Source: Pelecanus crispus (lineage: Eukaryota; Chordata; Aves; Pelecaniformes; Pelecanidae). Taken from it: a DNA stretch of 64,000 nucleotides. Shown here piece after piece: positions 35,886-48,249 of the stretch (position 1 is the first letter of the stretch; every line of letters begins with the position of its first letter). Below the pieces are notes generated by a model. That model did not search any database. It was not told the origin of the DNA and saw only the letters and a program-made list of their open reading frames with translations. The stretch covers positions 4,565,001 through 4,629,000 of the forward strand of contig NC_134662.1 in the NCBI RefSeq assembly GCF_030463565.1, read 5' to 3'. Both the position numbers and the translations under genes were made by a program.

Positions 35886-37770
35886 TGATACTATTAGCCG
35901 AAGTCCAAGAGGCGTGCTTAGTCTTACAAATGCACCTTAGGTTAAATAGCCAGGTATTGCTTGTTCCTAATATTCAGTTAAGATGCCAAAACTGAAACGT
36001 GGTTTCCAGGCATCTAGGAAAGTGCACAGATCTTCAGTGTCTTGCAAATCGCTCTTTTGCAAGAGCAGCAGTGGTGAGCAATGGAAGTTAGCTCCGGGTA
36101 TTTTGGGCCAGGGCAGAAGAGGCTACCTCCAAGTACACCTGGCCTGGGCTTTGACTTACCTGCACACACCACAGCCTGCCTAGGCCTCTGGAACGTCACC
36201 TCCTTTCCACCTTGAGAAGAGCTCTTCCTCACGCGTACAGTTCCAGGCAGCTGACGGGGCTGCTCTTTGTCAAGGTACGATAATCCTGCTGCCTGCCCCG
36301 GTCCTGTCTGGCAGGGTGCAGGCAGCAGCGCCAAAACAGTGAATCAGATTTGGTTTCTGATCAAACATTTGGCGCTTCCTGAAACATGACGGCCTTTTCC
36401 AGAGCTACACTGGCGTAAATCTGTGAAGGAAGATGTTTTCATCCTCTTCTGTTATGTTTAAGGCTTAAATCACGTAAAGACTAGTTTATGTCTCTTTTAT
36501 CCATCAGTCCCTTTCCAGTCTACCTAAATCTTAAAAATGATAACAATTAATCATGTTATGTCTAAAAGATAAGCTTTTAATACCTTTTACCAGGACAGTG
36601 CTTGTGTTTCAGCAGTTGTTACGGAGGTTCGTGTGGAGGCTGCGCAGAACCCAAGGTTGCTGTCTGTGCAAAGGACGTCTGGACGCAGCACAGATGCTTC
36701 TGCTGCGTACCTGGAGGTACCCGATGTTCCCCCTTTGAACAGACAAGGTTCTGTTTTCTTTACATGGCAGCGCTGTGTGCCTCACACCTAGCAATGCTTG
36801 CGCCTGGCTGCTTGCTGTGTCCACCTCCACTGACCTGGTGCTGCAGAAGATTTAGAAAGTGCAAGCTGATTTCAAGTCCTTTGCACTGTTAAGTTCATAT
36901 CAATAGGATAAATGTTTTGTTTAGGTACTGATGGAGAGAGATTGTATGTCAAACTTGTGAGATTTGCTGGCAAGTTTTTGTTAATTAGAAAAGTGTTCCT
37001 TTAGAAGTGATCTTTCCTCTTTTCTCCTGCCCCTTTCCTGCTTGGGCGAGAGAACCGCAGCAGATCTTGTCTGCAGGCAGCCTGCTGTCCGCACTCCCCT
37101 GTCGTGAGGCTTTGCTGGAGGCAGCACGAACCCCGGTCCTGGGTGCAGTCCGTGCAGCTGCAACACCCGACGTTGGCAGCTCCCGTTGCTTGCAGAGTCG
37201 GAGGCTGAGCAGATGCTGTAGTAGAGCAGACGGGGAAGGAAGGCGGTAGCTAGGAGTGTAGGTGGGTAAACGAAGATTTGCAGTTTGCTGCTTTTCTGCG
37301 GTGCTGTTGCCTCTAGAGTCTTTCAGCAGTTTCTCGGTTATCTTGGCCTTTTCGGCACTCTCAGACCTCCAGTACAGGTTAATATTCCAGATGAGCGTTG
37401 TCCAGCTGTTGGCACGCAGTGAGTGCTGTACAGCTTGTTTCCTGTGTTGGAAGGAACAGATGAGATACAGTGCTGATAAGGGAAGAGCCTCAAATCATTT
37501 TAAGTCCTGGAGCTTTAGAAATCATAAAAACAGTAGCTGTGGCCCAGCTGGACTGCCCAGTTTCTTGCACATTTTCCTTCCTCTCGTGCTGGCTGCTACC
37601 CAGGGTGAGCAGCTTTGCACAATGGATCTTTAGGCTGATGCAGCTTGAACACTGTAGAGGCTGTATGTATAGAGGCTAACCATTTTCGGTGGGAACTCCT
37701 CCATTCCTTCGTTTAAGTTCATGGCTTCAAACGCGCTGCATGCAAATGAATCTGAATCTGGAAGATTTTT

Positions 37771-37788
37771 AAAAAAAAAAAAAAAAAA
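37771..37788 (+). repeat. Poly(A) run
   Basis: About 18 A residues, simple sequence only; no flanking duplication recognised. Confidence 0.8.
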
Positions 37789-40700
37789 CCCTCTTGCGAG
37801 CAGGGGAGCTCTTGATCCTTAATCTGTGGCATTTGTGTATGTGGTGGTGTTGTAATTGTAGGATTCTGCAGAACCAGTTTGTGAGTGTTATGAAGAACAA
37901 TTCGGCACAAGCAGAACAGGCTGATGCAGAAGGAGCAGCTTGTTGCACCGAGCCCGGCGCTGTGTGCCGATGGAGGAGTTCTGTTCTGCCTCTGGTCAGG
38001 ACAGTCTGCACTGCAACTGGCTCTGTGCTCTATTGAAAATAGACAAGTTGTACACTTTGAACTGGGTCACTGTGTTTTTTCTGGCTTTTTTTTTTTGGTA
38101 GATAATAGGATAGTTCTCCAGATGTTCCTGAAAGGAGTGTTAAGATCTGCCGCGAGCTGTGGTGAGACAGCGACAGCGCAGTCGGGGCCTGCCGAGGTTT
38201 ATCAGCGCTGAAGCTGACAGCTTTTTAATCATGCATAGTTTTATTTAGTGGGATTATTTACATGCACTGAAGTGTTTCCTTTTATCTGGTTTAATTCTGT
38301 TATGGTAAACTGCTTCCAAACCAGTGGTGAGAGCACCTACAGTCGGTGCCGTTTTACTTAAGCTCGTGGGATCCCTTTTCCAAAGCAAAGCTGCTGGTCT
38401 CTGGGGTTGAGCTTCCAGCTGGCCAGGGCTTGAGCTCTCTGCTGTGACTGGTCTATGTGAATATTAATTGCCTCACCTTTGCTGCTCTGGAAAATTATAC
38501 ACAGCAAAAATAGCCAGCCTTTGTAATCTTGCTGTGCAAAAATAAGTTACATATCTCCTTTTTCCTCTTTGTGGTATTTGTTGGGACAGAACTACAGCGG
38601 GCACCCCTGGGACAGGCGCTGGTTGTTCCATGCTGAAGGTGCACCTTGGTTGCTGCCCTTTTGTAAGGTGTGTGCTGCAGGAGCTGAGGAGTTAATCTGG
38701 ACCATCCAAAGATTGATGTTTATACAAAGTGTAAAGCCAGTGACATTTACCAGGCACTTACTGGCATAGTTGATTGGGAGTCAGTGGATGGGGATTTATT
38801 TTTTTAGCTGTCTTTGTTCTGCAGGGTTGCTAATATTCCCAAATGGAGTGTGCTTTTATCAGCAGCATCTGTGGTGCACAGTCTGACTCATGTGCTCTTT
38901 GAGTGAGGATGACAAATGGAGAGTGGAGACAAACAACTCCGCGGGAGCAGCGTGCACTGAGAGGGGGAAGGAGAGAACGGTCATCTAAGGCATTTCTAAT
39001 AACGTCCTAATTACTGCCCTCATGTGGGGAAGTTGGGCCTGTTGCTTCTGAAGAAATCCAATTTCAACTTCTTTGGAAGCAGAGGAGGGAAAACGAGCAT
39101 CTCTGACAAACGGATCAGGAGACTCTGCAGATTCTCGGCTCCCCTGGGCTCGAGGAGCGGCGTGCCCCCAAAGCACCTCGAACGCCTTGGGGGTTTGATG
39201 CTCAAAACACCGTCGCATGCTTGCAGCACCCGGAGGGGCAGTTTGTTGTTGAAGACATCCTGCACATGCTTGTCTGACTCACAGCACTGAATTTTAATAC
39301 ACTCCATGACAGCAGGGGCCTGTCATCCTGGTGCAGCTGTCCAGCAAAGGTACCGCGTGTCCCCTGGCAGCAAACTGCGCCCCTGGCACCAGGAGAGGTG
39401 GAAACAGCCAGTGTTGACTGTTAAAGGAGCTCAGTCACACTCTTTCCTTTGGCTAATAATAGTTAGGAAATGTTTACCACACCGTACACCGGATTTTAAC
39501 CTCGCTTATTTATCAGGTGAAATTTCAGCGATGCACTTGTCCCGGATAGGGCTCGCATAGTCACCAGTGAAATGCGACTTAGCAGGTTAGCTCCGATAAT
39601 CGAGTCGGACCTCGAAAGCTGTGTGTTTCCAGCTGCGGCCAGCTAAGGGTGGAAGGGCAGGGGAAAACAAAACAAAGCCCTTTCCCAGGGCCACCTTCTG
39701 CACAAGTGCCTCGGCTGTCACAGCCTCCGCTTTCCTTGTGCCGCTGACGGGTGGGAACGCGGGTGGGATCCGCTCGTCGCTCTTGAGGTCGTTTCTGAAG
39801 GGGCTTGGGGGGCAGGTAGAGGAGTTTCCACGTAAACTCGTATTCTGATGTGAAGCTGGGGGTATCTGGCTGGGCGGGGAGGTAGATGAGGCTGTCTTCT
39901 GAAGCTGGGAAAGTGAAATCCGAATTCTGGCATTTCTTGAAAGGGGATTGCCTACAGTCATCCTTTTTAGGAATAGATGGTGTGAAATTAAGCTGCCTAG
40001 CTTCACTTTGTTTCTTTTAATTTTCACCGGAACGTACCTGTTTTCTCTTAATTTCCCTTATGAAAAGGACTTTTTTTATTATTCTTTAGAAGAGACCACT
40101 AACTGAAATTGAAATACTGCCTTCAAGGAATTGCATGACTTTGATCACTAAACTTAAAAGCTAGGAAGGAGATGGGATTAGTGCTATGACTTCTATAGAT
40201 AAATATTTGTGACTTGAACAGAAATTAAAGGGGGAATAAACATCTGTCCTTTGATCAGCTCTCCAGCTCATTAACCTGTTGAATGCAGTGTCTGGCCGAA
40301 GGATTCAAGGCCAGAAAGGGTTCAAGGCATATGAAACAATCACAGATCTCTTCCCCTTTCTGTGGACAGTGGGAGTTTTTTTTTTTTGCTGTGGTATTTT
40401 AATTGTAAACACAGCAGGACACTTTTGGAACATGTTAAATTACTCGAGATTTCCTCTAGGTCTTAACCCATCCGTAACTTCAGTCAGCCTAATGGTCTGA
40501 GATGCCTTGAACTGTCACTCATTTTGGGTTCCTGCATGAGCTATTTGCTCAAGTGCCGCAGTGCTCTTGAATTCGGATCATCCGGCGTCCCTGGAAAGTC
40601 CAGCAGAAGATGGAGATAGCTGCAGAGCTGCAACCCAGCTCTTGTGCAGAGTGGAGGATGGGAGCTGAACATGAACCACTGGTGCCTTCCAAACATCCGA

Positions 40701-42930
40701 TGAGTTCGCTGGACAGATGGCTTCTCTGCAAAAGATGAGTCACTCTCCCAGCAGCCTGGGTGCCACATACAAATTAGTACAGCATGTAGTTGCCTTTTCC
40801 CATGAGAAGCTACATCAGAGGTTTAATTTAAGTTCTGTTTTCATGGTAGCCCTTCGCTTACCACTGCTCCCAAGGTTTTATAGCCAACCCTCGCTGCAGA
40901 AGACTACCAGCAACGTGTCCACGGGCTTACCCATGCACGCCAGGGTATCGCGGGACGAGCAGATGGAGAGCGATCGCTTTTCTGCCACTGTCCCTGTTTT
41001 GTGCCGAATTCCTAAGAGCCGTCTGCTGGCGGCTGGAAGCGTGCACGGAGGTGAAGGCTGGAGCGCTGGAGCTCTGCAGCATCGCACCCTGCAGCCCGCT
41101 CCCTTCTCTGGCCGTGCCCCAGGCTGCTCGTCCAGGAGTTTGGGATAGTTCTGCGGAACTTCAGTAGAAAATTAGTTTATCTTGTTTTGGCACAGAAGTT
41201 GTAGCTTAATTGCCGCACTGTTTATCTTGCTTGAAGCAGAGGCCTGAGAAGTAGGACTTGTTTACAATAAACCTGCAAATAGCTTTGGGCAGCTACTGCG
41301 TCTCAGATTTAAACCCTTAGAAAGTAATACCTGCTACAGAGAGATTGCAGCAGCGGGTTAAAGCAATTAAAGCAGCCTCTCTGGACTTCTCCAGCACTTC
41401 CCAGCTATCTTAAGGAACTGTAATTTTTGCATTCTGTACACACAGAACTGGCTCTGCCGCAATCTGATGGTGCTTCTTTCCTGGCACTAAAAGACATTTG
41501 TTAATTTGGAGGGGAACCTGTTAGGAGGAGAGTGCATTGCATGGCCTTTTATCACCCTAACGCTGCGAGCGTATGGCCGCCGCTGCTGCAAGAGGCAGTC
41601 GTATCTCGGCGGGCCTTCCCCAGGGCGGTGGGGATGGCTTGGCAGGATGCTCCACTGGCTTTTATGGACCACAGTCATCAGCGGCGAGCCAAAGCCCCAG
41701 TGGGAAGCCGTGCGGCATGCTGAGCTCTGCCTTGCTTCTGCAGCTCCAGCGGCAAAGTGGAGCTTTTTGTAATTATCTCAGACGCTCTATCTGGGGCTCC
41801 AGGCTATATAGGAGTCAAGAGGCTCACGCAGAGCTTTAGCTGTTTATTGCTTTTAACTTTGGGGTGATGTTGCTTTCAAATACATCTTTTAAGTTTCTGT
41901 AAGTCTACTGACTTGGGTTTATTTACTCTAGGAGAATATTAGCTAAAAGCTGGCTGGCTTTGCCATGTAGTGTATTGCAGTTTCTCTGCTCGTAATTCTG
42001 AGCCAAATGTCACCGTACTCATCCATCGCTCGTGGATTTGAGCAGGCATTTTGTCTTCCCGTTGCTGCCGTAAAATTGCCAACAATTTTAGGTTGGCAGC
42101 CAAACTTTAACGTGATACTGGTGGGAGTGAGGTGGTGGTATGCTGTTCTTCAGTGATGTTCTTTGAGGACCAAAGTATTTGACGTGAGAAGCGTGCAATG
42201 TTGGTTCAAAGTGGCTTCTAAGATGTTGTTTCCCTTGATGCACTGACTCTGAGGAGCAGTTAGGGCTGGCATTGATGAAGTGGGTGATTGGGAGGCAATA
42301 GGAGACTTCCAGGATTCCTGCAAAGCTGGCAACCTGCTGTCCCGTCCTAAGCGTCAGCGACTGGTTGGCAAGTTATCTAATATTCACAACAGTAATTCAG
42401 AAATACTGTCAGGCTTGTAGTGGATTTCTTGTTCCGGTGTGCCTGTTCTTAGTGCTGTCAGCTCCTTTAAACTGTTGGTTAATGGAGCGCTGATCTTCTG
42501 CTTCTCAATTTCTCTTGCCTCAAACAGCCCCTGGAAAACTTATTAAAGAGAGTCATTTAAAGAGGCTCCTAACACCGGAGCAAACGCTGCGAAGGGAAGG
42601 CTCTGTCTTACTCTTACCATCTGTCTCGCCGCACACTCCGGATCATGCAACGTGCCGTATGCCGTATCAAAATAAACCCTTTATTTTTAACAAACTGCAT
42701 TGAAGACACATTAGCAGAATATTCAGCCAATCCCTAAATTTGGGACTGACCTTATTTAATTCTTCAAGGCACGCTACCACACTGCATCCTTCAGCGCTGG
42801 AGCTGGCACTAATGAGCTGCAAACTCCTACTCTGACATTTCGGAAAATGAGACTGTGTTCCACCGTAGTGCTCAGAGCTGGGCTGACTTACGCTGATTCA
42901 CTGGCTATAAGCAGTGTTTATCTTCGAAGG

Positions 42931-42952
42931 ACGCGTGTGCGCGCGTGTGTGC
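42931..42952 (+). repeat. Alternating purine-pyrimidine tract
   Basis: 22 bases of strict alternation made of CG, TG and CA steps (acgcgtgtgcgcgcgtgtgt then gc), with Z-DNA-forming potential. Confidence 0.75.
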
Positions 42953-43678
42953 TCACAAGGCTCGACGGTGGAGTAATCTGGAGGACAGGCTGAGCTGAGT
43001 CTGCCAGGTCTAGGCGTGAGAGACCAAAGTTTGGGAGATTAAACCGGTGCTGGTGGCGGAGCCGGAGGTGCTGCGGCCAGCAGCCGGCACCGGGAACGCA
43101 GCTCAGCTTCTCCGTCCCCTGCAAGTTGCGGTCAGGTCACTACAGTATCAGCTGTTCTTTTTCATTAATAGTTTGTTTTATTTTGTTTGCCTGCTGCGTG
43201 GGTGGCAGTGTGAGATGTGTCATGATTCTCCCAGTGGTTTAATGACTGTTCTCTGCTTTCTTCTTCCTCTGCCAGCACTCCCTGTTGTCCTGCCTTTGTT
43301 CTCCTGTGCCCAGGCTGGTCGTGCTACAGCTGGGCTGGTTCATACGTACTTCTAACTGCAGAGGTATGCTTAATTAGTCCCTTTTTTACAATCTGTCAAT
43401 CGATGTGGAGTGAGCTGAGCACAAGCTGCGGGCTGTTTGCAAGCGGCAGATCTGCTGCTGTCAGACACGTAAAACTGTCAGGTCTAAGTCATGGCTGGTA
43501 AACACACTGACTTTGGGCATGTGAGCTAGCAATAATTGTGGATTTTACTGCTAGGCCACTTGGTGTTATTTGAAAGTTTTGCTGAATAGAGAGTGCTTGA
43601 GCCATAGATGTGCTGCCTTTAACCCCTGGTGATCTTGAGGACAAATAACTCCTCCTGCCTCCAGCCTGCTCCAAACTT

Positions 43679-43705
43679 CCCCCCCCCCCCCCCCCCCCCC
43701 CCCCC
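43679..43705 (+). repeat. C27 homopolymer
   Basis: An uninterrupted run of 27 C residues, by far the longest C or G run in the window. It could form an i-motif (or G-quadruplex on the other strand). Length is probably unstable and may also be a sequencing or assembly artefact. Confidence 0.9.
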
Positions 43706-44974
43706 GTTCTTTTGGCCTGCTCGGAAGCAAGCCAGGAGCTAGTGCGTGGGACACTATAGCAAAAAAAAAAAAAAACAAAACTCGTTTGCTGAAGAGTAGG
43801 AGAAAGTTAGCAACAGGCTGCTCTTGCCTGTGATCCTTGACCTGCTGCCCTGCAGTCGCTGTAAAGTCAGTTCCTGTATTGCGGACCTTGAGGGCGTTTG
43901 GGAGGTGAATGGGCAATTGGAAAGCAGGCTGGGCTCAAACCAGTGTTTAAAAAGAGTCTTTTCTAGGTGAATGTTCACTTTTTCAGGAATTTGGTTGCTT
44001 TTCCTCTTTCTGTTCTGGTTACAAAAAAAGAAAAACCAAAACCACCACCACTTGCCTTCCCCTACAACTCGGAGGTATTTTCAGGGCTTGTTTTGTACAT
44101 CAGTCAAGAGTGAAATTCAGTGTTTACATCTCCTGAGGATGAATGAGGTCAGAGCAAATGTCATTAGTACTGAATTTCTGTAGTTCCTATTTATGGAAGC
44201 ATTTCCTTCCACTTTAATAAGTAAAAACAAGCAAGTCTTTCCTTTGCATGAGTCTAGCTGTTGCCCCAGATCGACAGCCTGGTAAGGAGCGTACCGAAAG
44301 TCAGTCGCTGTCTTCTGCGGTGGCATTGAATTCACTTTCTAGTGACCCAGTCACTTCCCCTGGTGTTTCCAGCTCCAGTCCATGGGATTTACGCGCTGTC
44401 AGAGCGATTGCATTCTCCCTGCGAGAATTGGATTTACCTCATTTCACACTTAATGTCGAGCCGCTCGGCGTGCAACATCTGTGGCATCCCGAAGCCCTCG
44501 GAGGAGGGGATGAATGAATGCACACGCTGGATCCATTTGTGTTATTAGTCTTTGGTGACTAATCCACCTGGTTTCTCATTGTCATATCTGCAGCTGCTTT
44601 TACCTTTTCTTCTCCAAGCATTTCCTATATAATAGGAAGTATCGGCGCTCTGGAACAGGCACGTTGCCTTTCCTCCATTGGTTACCCACTCGTCAACTTG
44701 CAGGTCATAGTTCAGTTACTAAATTGGGTGGTAGCTCCTCCTTTTTCCCCACACCATTGCTAAAACATCCTCCTGCCTTTGCTGGCACTGAGGGCTTATA
44801 CAGTAAACTCCAGCTCTGTCAAGATGATGTGTAAGACTTTTCTGAGTAATACCGAAATTTCAGCGAAAAGTTGCACACTTGCAAACAGTTCTGCTCTTGT
44901 TTGGTTAAAGCTCTGTCTGTGTAAGCACAGTTCCTACGAAATGAGTAAATGCAGGGTAAAGTGAACTTTCTCCT

Positions 44975-45966
44975 CCTGTTCTTGGGCCAGCCTTGTTTAA
45001 TATCTTTATCAATGATCTAGAGGGGATTGAGTGCGCCCTCAGTAAGTTTGCAGATGACACCAAAGTGGGTGGGAGTGTTGATCTGCTGGAGGGTAGGATG
45101 GCCCTGCAGAGGGACCTGGACAGGCTGGACCGATGGGCCAAGGCCAACTGTATGAGGTTCAACAAGGGCAAGTGCCGGGTCCTGCACTTGGGTCACAACA
45201 ACCCCATGCAGCGCTGCAGGCTTGGGGAAGAGTGGCTGGAAAGCTGCCTGTCCGAAAAGGACCTGGGGGTGTTGGTCGACAGCGGCTGAACATGAGCCAG
45301 CAGTGTGCCCAGGTGGCCAAGGCGGCCAACAGCATCCTGGCTTGTGTCAGGACTAGTGTGGCCAGCAGGAGCAGGGAGGTGATTGTCCCCCTGTACTCGG
45401 CGCTGGTGAGGCCGCACCTGGAATACTGTGTCCAGTTGTGGGCCCCTCAATACAAGGAGGACACTGGGGTGCTGGAGCGTGGCCAGAGAAGGGCGACGGA
45501 GCTGGGGCAGGGTCTGGAGCACAGGGCTGGTGGGGAGCGGCTGAGGGAGCTGGGGGTGTTCAGCCTGGAGAAGAGGAGGCTGAGGGGAGACCTGATCGCT
45601 CTGCAGCTCCTGGCAGGAGGGGGCAGGGAGGGGGTGTTGGGCTCTTCTCCCAAGGAACAAGTGGTAGGACGAGAGGAAATGGGCTCAAGCTGCGCCAGGG
45701 GAGGTTTAGATTGGATATTGGGAGAAATTTCTTCACGGAAAGGGTAGTCAAGCATTGGACCAGGCTGCCCAGAGAGGTGGTGGAGTCCCCATCCCTGGAA
45801 GCGTTCAAAAAACGGGCAGAGGTGGCACTTTGGGACATGGTTCAGTCTCGTCTACCCTTGATTGGTTTAGAGTGGACTTGGTAGTGTAGGTTAATGGTTG
45901 GACTGGATGATCTTAAAGGTCTTTTCCAACCTAAACGATTTGATGATTCTATGATTCTGTGATTCT
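44975..45966 (+). mobile_element. CR1 LINE, 5'-truncated copy with partial reverse transcriptase and intact 3' end
   Basis: This is a non-LTR retrotransposon of the CR1 family, recognised from its 3' third. It begins inside the reverse transcriptase domain, at a segment reading [10 protein letters not shown]. It continues through the FADDTK catalytic box and the downstream [15 protein letters not shown] and [14 protein letters not shown] blocks typical of the CR1 ORF2 C-terminus. It ends with the CR1 3' UTR, a 'ggttggactggatgatct' stretch followed by imperfect octamers ATGATTCT/GTGATTCT and no poly(A), as is usual for this family. The reading frame is broken at least twice, so the copy is dead. 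The 5' truncation is normal for LINE insertions. Good preservation of the 3' tail suggests a moderately young insertion. The 5' border is approximate because I placed it by eye from family memory. Confidence 0.95.
44993..45884 (+). pseudogene. CR1 ORF2 fragment (reverse transcriptase C-terminal part), frameshifted
   Basis: This is the coding remnant of the CR1 copy. Frame A runs 44,993-45,289 and holds the FADD motif near 45,047-45,058, followed by an RT thumb-like segment ([20 protein letters not shown]). It stops at TGA 45,287-45,289, where family CR1s normally continue from VDS into RLNMSQQ; the simplest explanation is a one-base deletion near 45,284. The continuation is open in another frame through [14 protein letters not shown] and QRRATE. 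A second frame change lies near 45,620-45,640, after which GLFSQ and [12 protein letters not shown] read in a third frame to the stop at 45,882-45,884. The endonuclease and N-terminal RT are missing. No active product is possible from this copy. Confidence 0.9.
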
Positions 45967-46339
45967 TAACTTTATTCTTATCTGTTTGAAAACCATTGGA
46001 TGAACATAAGGGTTTTAAGTGCCAAAGCGGGTTCTGTCTTTCCGTAGCAGCTGCAGCAGGAGCTGAGGGTGCTCCCAGCATCACGCTTGTTCCTGTCCCA
46101 GCGGGTCCCCAGCAGTCTCTGCTGTATCTTTGGCAGTCTGCAGAATACTAAATTCTCAGGAAAGAGTGAAGGAATATCTTACAGCAGCTAGAATGATCCT
46201 ATTAAAAACCATTTTGTCACTTAAGAGTCTTTTAAAGTCTTTAAATCTTGTGGATTTAGAAGCAAAAGTCCCATGAACCGTACTTTTCGGTCAACTCGTT
46301 CGATGCTGCAGTCAGATGGGGGAGATTTTTCTTGCCCCT

Positions 46340-46570
46340 TTCACACCGAAACCTTACACCGACCCCGCGTGCGGCGGGGAGGAGAGCTCGCACCCGCGCT
46401 CCGGGTTCCTCGGGGCTCGAGGAGGTGGCAGCACGACTCGCTGGCTTCGGAAGCCGAGCGTTGGAGCGTGGCACCGCTCGCCAGCCCGCGCCGGGGAGGG
46501 CTGCGGGGCGGCTGCGTGCCGGGCTGGATCCCGGCCACCTGCGGGAGGAGGAAGAGGAGGAGGAGACGCA
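46340..46570. promoter_or_regulatory. CpG-rich patch
   Basis: By eye about 30 CpG dinucleotides fall in some 220 bases, in strong contrast to the flanks. The patch ends in a 24-base pure purine tract at 46,543-46,566. It could be a small unmethylated island serving as a promoter or enhancer. Open frames on both strands here are explained by the high GC content. No TATA box or clear initiator was found. Confidence 0.4.
46543..46566 (+). repeat. GGA/GAA purine tract
   Basis: 24 consecutive purines dominated by GGA and GAG triplets at the edge of the 46.3-46.6 kb CpG patch. It could form a triplex or act as a splicing enhancer if transcribed on plus. Confidence 0.7.
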
Positions 46571-46720
46571 CGATGCCAAGGACTATACTCGTTCTGCCTA
46601 GCGGGCTTTTTTTAGCAATAGTAGCAATTGATAGCGAAGCAGCTCTTGGCCACCCCGGCAAACCCAAATAGGCATTTTTCACAAGATGCTAAATCCTGCC
46701 TTTCTTCCCTTTATTTTTAG

Positions 46721-46735
46721 TACAGGAGACTCCAG
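46721..46735 (+). other. 15-base microexon-like unit
   Basis: A strong pyrimidine tract and acceptor (ctttcttccctttatttttag) is followed by only 15 bases and then a donor CCAG/GTAGGT. The length is a multiple of three and no frame contains a stop, so it could be inserted in frame. Many neuronal microexons in vertebrates have this form, but a chance AG and GT this close is also common. It lies 150 bases downstream of the CpG-rich patch at 46.34-46.56 kb. Confidence 0.15.
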
Positions 46736-47639
46736 GTAGGTGCAGCACTGTCTAATTAATCTTAGCGTGAATGAGAAACTTCAGGCAAATAGCAGTGGTC
46801 ATTTGAGGTTCTCGTATAGCATGAGGACTTTCCCTTTTTTAAATAAACCATATTACTTCAGCTAGCTGCTAGGAATAACCGCTGCCTGCCACCGACGAGG
46901 GCAGCATGGGCCTGCACCTCATGTTTCTTAATTCCTGCTTTTTGCTCTAAGTCCTTCGGGAATGTTGTGTGCGGTGCTGTCTGTGGTGGAACAAGAACTG
47001 AGAAATCCGCGGGCCTTTCTCTTGGCTTTTCTGAGATGAGCCTGGTATAAATCAAACCCCTCGGCGATAACATCGGGCTTTTAGTAGCATCTGCAGGCAG
47101 GTCGAGTTGGGTTCCCGTTGCGCAAGGTGCCGATGGAGTCGGCTGACAGTTTATGCCTGGGAACCTTGCTGTCCCGCGGTAACCTGCTGCACGGCCTTGA
47201 AACCTGCTCAGGAAAGAGCCGAAATCGGACTGAAAGCCATAGTGCAATAAGCTTTAGGTCTGGGTCCTTTTGGCTATAGCTAGGTTAGTGCCAGACTCGA
47301 ACAGGTTAAGCAGTGGGAAGTGAGACCGAAATCCAGTTTTTAACTACTTGGAATTTGAGGAATTGACAATTAGCTTTCATAGCAAAACAGGGCTGCTAGA
47401 AATTGCACTTCTTGCTTAGTTAAGACCTGTCCTTTTCATATGCCTAAATTAAGCTCTGCAGACAGTCAGGAGCCAGTTGCAAAACAAGCCCATAACGTGT
47501 AGTTAATGGTCCTGTATTAAAATGAAATTGCATGGAAGTCTGGTGTGTTGCAGCACAAACACGACTGCCATAAAGGTGCTTTGCCTGGCTTATTCCCATT
47601 TGGGTTTTTATGATGCCTGAGCAAGAGCGGGGGAATCGC

Positions 47640-48010
47640 TGCCTCAGGACCGCCGCTTCCTAAGGGTCTCCGAGAGAGATGGAATGAGGATGTTGGCGTG
47701 TCCCTTTGGAGCTCTTGCAGGGACGGGAGCAGCCGGGCGGCGCGTGCCTCCTCCGGACCCCGCTGTGGGACGGCTCCAGCCTTTGCAGGGTTACCTCCGC
47801 ACCTTACAAGAAGCCGCCTGTGAGTTAGCGTCTGACTCAGCTCTGTCCTTTCGCTGGAGTGAAAAGCGATGTCTGGGGGGGGGGTTTGTCCTCCTCCCCC
47901 TCCTCTCGCCGAGCCCGCAGCGTTGCGGAAGGGAGAGCAGTACGTGGTGCTCGCTGCGTGGGCAGGGAGCTGCTGTAGGAGGGTTCCCCGACCCCGGAGC
48001 CGCTGCAGTG
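47640..48010. promoter_or_regulatory. GC-rich segment with moderate CpG content
   Basis: A GC-rich stretch with a G8-9 run near 47,877-47,883. The minus strand carries a 174-codon frame from ATG at 48,039-48,041 whose first part is followed by a moderate donor (GGAG/GTAACC, minus strand, near 47,795). The frame is low-complexity (Gly, Arg, Pro runs) and not recognised, so I call the composition and not a gene. Confidence 0.25.
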
Positions 48011-48249
48011 ATGCAGCCGATTGACGTACTTTCTCCTGCATCAAAGTGACGGTTGCCTGGCTGCCTCACTGAGCCCGGCTTATTTTTGTGTTTAATATTA
48101 AAGTACAAAGCTGTGCAAAAACCACATGCTTTTTTTATTCTTTGAAGTGGTGCTGGCTAACTGCCTGAAAAACATTCTCCAGTGGTGGTGGAAAAAAATC
48201 CCATTACGTTTTACAAATATTTTTGTTTTATTTCACCCCTTTCTTTCAG

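Larger units (their letters stand above)
35886..44974. other. Nothing recognised apart from simple sequence
   Basis: No exon with two good borders was found. Contains the Z-DNA-like tract, the C27 run and A runs. GC-richer stretches at 37.03-37.25, 39.62-39.80, 40.9-41.1 and 41.56-41.72 kb give stop-poor frames on both strands without recognised motifs. Confidence 0.55.

Noticed and set aside
45193..45755. Long minus-strand frames opposite the 45 kb CR1
   Set aside because: They are shadows of CR1 ORF2 on the other strand.
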